Assembly (NCBI GenBank): GCA_023438965.1 | Contig: JAEXPB010000503.1 | Coordinates: 1-8,777, forward strand | Direction of reading: 5' to 3' | From: Bacillota bacterium | Lineage (GTDB): Bacteria; Bacillota; Clostridia; Saccharofermentanales; UBA5734 | DNA: 8,777 nt | Shown: piece by piece, positions 6,105-8,777 of the stretch | Layout: the number at the start of each line of letters is the position of its first letter | Position numbering within the stretch: the stretch's first letter is position 1 | Translations under genes and position numbers: made by a program | The notes under the pieces: generated by a model | Told to the model about the DNA's origin: nothing | The model's database searches: none | Seen by the model: only the letters and a program-made list of their open reading frames with translations

Positions 6105-7456
6105 TGAACCAGGCGGAATTACAGGAAGCCCTGCTTGACCGGGCCCGCCAGGCCGGCTTCAGTGAAGCCGAAGTCTATGTGTCGGCCGGGCGCAGCCTGG
6201 AAGTCCGGATTTTTGAGGGAGAAATCGCCCATTATGAAAACAGCCGCCAGATAGGCGTCTGCTTCCGCGGCCTGGCCGACGGCAAGATGGGTTATGCGTT
6301 CAGCGAAAAGCTGGATGAGGATGCCATTGCGTTCTTGCTGGAGGAAGCGGCGTCTAATGCGGCGGTCCTGGCCGACAACGAAAAAGAAGACCTGTTTGCC
6401 GGCGAGGCGATCGAACCGGCGCCGACTTTCGATTCCGAACTGGCCCGGATCGAACCGGCAGCGGTCATCGAAGCGGCGCGACAGATTGAAAAGGGCGCAC
6501 TGGCCGCCGACACCCGTATTCGGGGTGTGGAATACGCGCTGGCCGAATATTCCGAGGGGGAGCACGCAATCGCCAACACCTTGGGCTTGAATGTCCGGCA
6601 GCGCAGCAATCTGCTGGTGGCTTTCGGCATGGCCCGCGCCGAAGATGCCGGCTCGATCAAGCATGGCACCGAAATCTGGCAAGGCCGCCGGCTGTCCGGT
6701 CTGGACGGCCAAGCCATCGGCCGGACCGCCGCCGGCCTGGCGTTGGCGCAATTGGGTGCCCGGCCGGTCGCTTCCGGCACATATCGCATTCTCCTGGACC
6801 GCCAGGCGGCTGTCGATCTCTGGAAAACCTTCTTGCCCATTTTCTTTGCCGACAAGATCCAGCAAGGGTTTTCGCTGCTTGGCGATCGTCTCGGCCAGAT
6901 GATCGCCGCGCCGGTTCTGTCGCTGACCGACCGGCCACGCTGCCCGGCCAGCTTCTACTGGCCGGCTTTCGACAGTGAAGGGGCGGCGACGCGCGACACG
7001 GGGCTGATCCAGGCCGGCCGGCTCTGCGCTGTCCTGCATAACCGCAAGACAGCAGCCAAGGCCGGCACAGCGACAACCGGCAACGGATTCAAGCCATCCT
7101 ACCGTGCTCCGGTCCAGGTCGCCACCACCAATTGTGTCCTGGAACCCGGACCGGCCAGTCCGGAGGATCTACTGCACGGTCTGGACCACGGCTTGCTGGT
7201 CACCGGCCTGTCCGGTTTGCATTCTGGGACCAATCTGGTATCCGGTGATTTCTCACTGCTGGCCGAAGGATTCGCCATTGAAAACGGCAGACGGATCCAT
7301 CCCGTGGAACAAATCACGGTCGCCGGCAACTTCTATCAGCTACTCCAGTCGGTCGAAGCCGTGGGCAGCGACCTCTGGTTCGGGCTGCCAGGCGGCAGCG
7401 GGCAGGTCGGCAGCCCGTCGCTGCTTTTATCCGGACTGGCCGTCAGTGGCCGGTAA
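6104..7456 (+). CDS. tldE: TldE/PmbA homologue (non-catalytic partner of TldD)
   Basis: A 450-residue protein, the same length as E. coli TldE (PmbA), which pairs with TldD around an enclosed active-site chamber. Visible: ARQAGFSEAEVYVSAG and VRIFEGEIAHYENS near the N terminus, GVCFRGLADGKMGYAF (about residues 50-65), a central EYALAEYSEGE, SLTDRPRCPAS, FDSEGAATRDT (about residues 288-298), and the family end motif LHSGTNLVSGDFSLLAEGFAIENG (from residue 372; SGDFS starts at 380). It has no HExxxH motif, as expected for TldE. The ATG at 6104 overlaps the tldD stop (TGATG) and has AAGGGGG at 6089-6095 with 8 nt spacing; a GTG at 6101 is possible but adds one residue only. The 1-nt overlap argues for equal synthesis of both subunits. 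A terminator-like hairpin lies inside its last 60 nt. Confidence 0.93.
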   Translation: MNQAELQEALLDRARQAGFSEAEVYVSAGRSLEVRIFEGEIAHYENSRQIGVCFRGLADGKMGYAFSEKLDEDAIAFLLEEAASNAAVLADNEKEDLFAGEAIEPAPTFDSELARIEPAAVIEAARQIEKGALAADTRIRGVEYALAEYSEGEHAIANTLGLNVRQRSNLLVAFGMARAEDAGSIKHGTEIWQGRRLSGLDGQAIGRTAAGLALAQLGARPVASGTYRILLDRQAAVDLWKTFLPIFFADKIQQGFSLLGDRLGQMIAAPVLSLTDRPRCPASFYWPAFDSEGAATRDTGLIQAGRLCAVLHNRKTAAKAGTATTGNGFKPSYRAPVQVATTNCVLEPGPASPEDLLHGLDHGLLVTGLSGLHSGTNLVSGDFSLLAEGFAIENGRRIHPVEQITVAGNFYQLLQSVEAVGSDLWFGLPGGSGQVGSPSLLLSGLAVSGR

Positions 7457-7492
7457 CTGCTATCGCCGGCCCAGCGGAAAGCGGGTGTCCGT

Positions 7493-8119
7493 ATGACGAC
7501 TCTGCTGATCCTGACCCTGGTCTGCGCCGTCTTGCTGGCTTTGACCGGTTCGCTGCCGCCCTGGCTCGGCGTGCTGATCTCCTTGGGCTGTCTGGCCGGA
7601 CTCTTCGGTCAAACCCGCAGCCGCCTGTTGCTGCAGCGTCAGATCCATCAGCAGCGCCAAAGCCTGCATGCCGTTTGGGGCATACCGGTCCGTCATCTCG
7701 GCGGTCTGCCGCTCCCGCTCGATACGCCGGGCAATCTTTTTCTGCTGCCGCAGCAGCTGCTGCTGGCCACTGAGCGCAGTCAGCTGGCGCTGCCGCTGGA
7801 ATCGATCAGCCAGATTCTCCTGACCACCGCCGACCAGATCCGTAAAATCCCGGACCGGCAACTATGCACGTTGCTGGCTTCCGCCAGTTGCCGGACCTTT
7901 TCCGCCCTGCGCGAGAAGATCCGCCACCGGGACAGCGCCCTGCGGCGGCGGGGCATCCTGATGCTGCTCTACCAGCTCGCCGATGGCGAACCCAGTCTGC
8001 TGATCCTGGCCACCGGCCGCCGGCCGGGCATCTTGACCATCTTGCTGAATCATCCCTTTCTGGCCGGCAAGGTGCCGATCCGGCAGCACCTTGGTCTGCC
8101 GGACGACACTGTGGTATAA
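7493..8119 (+). CDS. Uncharacterised small membrane protein with two N-terminal TM segments
   Basis: A 208-residue protein that I cannot assign to a named family. Two hydrophobic segments lie at about residues 3-20 and 23-40, separated by a short turn (GSLPP), followed by a basic stretch QTRSRLLLQRQ. The positive-inside rule therefore puts both ends in the cytoplasm, with a soluble domain from about residue 45. That domain holds short alternating strand-like segments (GNLFLLPQQLLLATERSQLALPLESISQI as a pattern near residues 79-107) and a basic helix REKIRHRDSALRRR, then another strand-rich part (GILMLLYQL, SLLILATG). The pattern recalls bacterial PH-like domains of small Clostridial membrane proteins, but this is a weak resemblance. 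The ATG at 7493 has only weak upstream sites (GGAAA 7476-7480, GGGTG 7483-7487). It follows tldE by 36 nt and its stop codon lies within the aroF promoter. Coding is supported by uninterrupted frame and coherent membrane topology. Confidence 0.7.
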   Translation: MTTLLILTLVCAVLLALTGSLPPWLGVLISLGCLAGLFGQTRSRLLLQRQIHQQRQSLHAVWGIPVRHLGGLPLPLDTPGNLFLLPQQLLLATERSQLALPLESISQILLTTADQIRKIPDRQLCTLLASASCRTFSALREKIRHRDSALRRRGILMLLYQLADGEPSLLILATGRRPGILTILLNHPFLAGKVPIRQHLGLPDDTVV

Positions 8120-8128
8120 TGGTATAAC
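8091..8128 (+). promoter_or_regulatory. Promoter of the DAHP synthase gene, with tandem extended -10 elements
   Basis: A perfect TATAAT at 8115-8120 is preceded by TGG at 8112-8114 (extended -10), with a poor -35-like TTGGTC at 8091-8096, 18 nt away. The 8-mer TGGTATAA is repeated back to back (8112-8119 and 8120-8127), so a second extended -10, TGG-TATAAC, ends at 8128. Transcripts would start near 8127 and/or 8135, leaving a leader of only about 18-26 nt. That is too short for a T-box or a leader-peptide attenuator. The first element covers the stop codon of the preceding gene. Confidence 0.7.
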
Positions 8129-8152
8129 TTTCCGAAGCTGCGAGGTAAATGC

Positions 8153-8777
8153 ATGAGTTTTGAATATCTGACCCGGATCCCGTCCTCGGAGGAGATCATC
8201 CGGCAATACCCGATCACTGCCGATCTGGCAGCTGTCAAGGCATGCCGCGACCGGGAGATCCGGGCAGTCATCGCCGGCGAATCCGACCGTTTTCTGGTCA
8301 TTATCGGGCCGTGCTCGGCCGATAACGAAGACGCGGTCTGCGAATATGTCAACCGTCTCGGCCTGCTGCAGCGGGAAGTCGCCGACCGGCTGGTCCTGAT
8401 TCCGCGCATTTATACCAACAAGCCGCGGACAACCGGCCTGGGTTACAAGGGCATCCTGCACCAGCCGGATCCCGAGAAGGCGCCGGACATGGTCGGCGGT
8501 CTGGTTGCGTTGCGCAAGATGCATATCCGGTCCCTGCGCGAGTCCGGTCTGACTGCCGCCGACGAGATGCTTTATCCGGAGAACCATACCTATCTGTCCG
8601 ACATGCTCAGTTATGTGGCCATCGGCGCCCGCTCAGTCGAGAACCAGCAGCATCGCCTGACGGTCAGCGGCATCGATCAGCCGGCCGGCATGAAGAATCC
8701 GACCAGCGGCGACATTGCGGTGATGCTGAATTCCGTCTATGCAGCCCAGCAAGGTCATACTTTCAGCTATCAGGGCT
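8153..8777 (+). CDS. 3-deoxy-7-phosphoheptulonate (DAHP) synthase, type I (3'-truncated)
   Basis: First enzyme of the shikimate pathway, condensing phosphoenolpyruvate and erythrose 4-phosphate. It runs off the right edge: 208 codons are visible of about 340-350. Seen: FLVIIGPCSADN with the metal-binding Cys54, PRIYTNKPRTTGLGYKG with the PEP-contacting Lys90 and Arg92 and Lys99, HQPDP, AADEMLYP, GARSVENQQHR (Arg160 and Glu163), and GMKNPTSGD with Lys181. These match the type I alpha (AroF/G/H) family, in a variant I associate with Bacillota rather than the E. coli form. The ATG at 8153 has GAGGT at 8142-8146 with 6 nt spacing. There is no fused chorismate mutase or other N-terminal extension. 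Which aromatic amino acid inhibits it cannot be read from the sequence, so I give no aroF/G/H symbol. Its own promoter lies immediately upstream. Confidence 0.95.
   Translation, partial: MSFEYLTRIPSSEEIIRQYPITADLAAVKACRDREIRAVIAGESDRFLVIIGPCSADNEDAVCEYVNRLGLLQREVADRLVLIPRIYTNKPRTTGLGYKGILHQPDPEKAPDMVGGLVALRKMHIRSLRESGLTAADEMLYPENHTYLSDMLSYVAIGARSVENQQHRLTVSGIDQPAGMKNPTSGDIAVMLNSVYAAQQGHTFSYQG

Noticed and set aside
6119..7039. Minus-strand open frame of 306 codons opposite tldE
   Set aside because: Shadow of the tldE reading frame; no recognisable protein features.
7146..7163. Inverted repeat CCGGAC-n6-GTCCGG in tldE
   Set aside because: Six-bp arms built from the very common CCGG/GGCC words of this GC-rich coding sequence; no T run and no sign of a regulatory role.
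8120..8152. Leader of the DAHP synthase gene as a T-box or attenuator
   Set aside because: Only about 18-26 nt would be transcribed before the ATG, too short for either.

Overview
This is a GC-rich, gene-dense bacterial window with every credible gene on the + strand. The best guess for the host is a high-GC member of the Bacillota, probably class Clostridia. The reasons are the two-subunit NAD-dependent (class 1B) dihydroorotate dehydrogenase pair pyrK-pyrD, strong GGAGG-type ribosome binding sites, a short YgjP-like protein, an orotate phosphoribosyltransferase-like protein of about 286 residues, and a DAHP synthase with a KPRTTGLGYKG-type motif. The taxonomy is an inference from gene content; no rRNA or other marker is present.

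Layout. (1) 1-3936/4645: a tightly packed run that starts inside pyrK (5' end cut by the window) and continues with pyrD, a pyrE-like phosphoribosyltransferase, a YgjP/DUF45 zinc protein, a short-chain dehydrogenase and an RluA-family pseudouridine synthase. Neighbouring genes overlap (13, 17 and 11 nt) or are a few to a few tens of nt apart, so they are probably one transcript. (2) 4646-4715: a 70-nt gap preceded by an AT-rich patch holding a plausible extended -10 promoter, then a tldD-tldE (pmbA) pair that overlaps by 1 nt, then a small two-TM protein of unknown function starting 36 nt later. (3) 8091-8777: a convincing extended -10 promoter, duplicated in tandem and overlapping the stop codon of the unknown gene, drives a type I DAHP synthase (aroF/aroG type) that runs off the right end.

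How the genes fit together. PyrK passes electrons from the PyrD flavin to NAD+ in pyrimidine synthesis. The following phosphoribosyltransferase-like gene sits where an orotate phosphoribosyltransferase would be expected, but it lacks the usual catalytic loop. The YgjP-like gene may belong to the same nucleotide theme, because the E. coli homologue has been reported to hydrolyse UTP. The SDR and pseudouridine synthase look like passengers. TldD and TldE would form a heterodimeric metalloprotease; no precursor peptide is visible. DAHP synthase begins the shikimate pathway from its own promoter.

No tRNA, rRNA, CRISPR array, insertion sequence, phage gene or attachment site was seen. The longest stretch without a gene is 70 nt. 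The window is mostly housekeeping; the points most worth a second look are the divergent phosphoribosyltransferase, the tandem extended -10 and the uncharacterised membrane protein.
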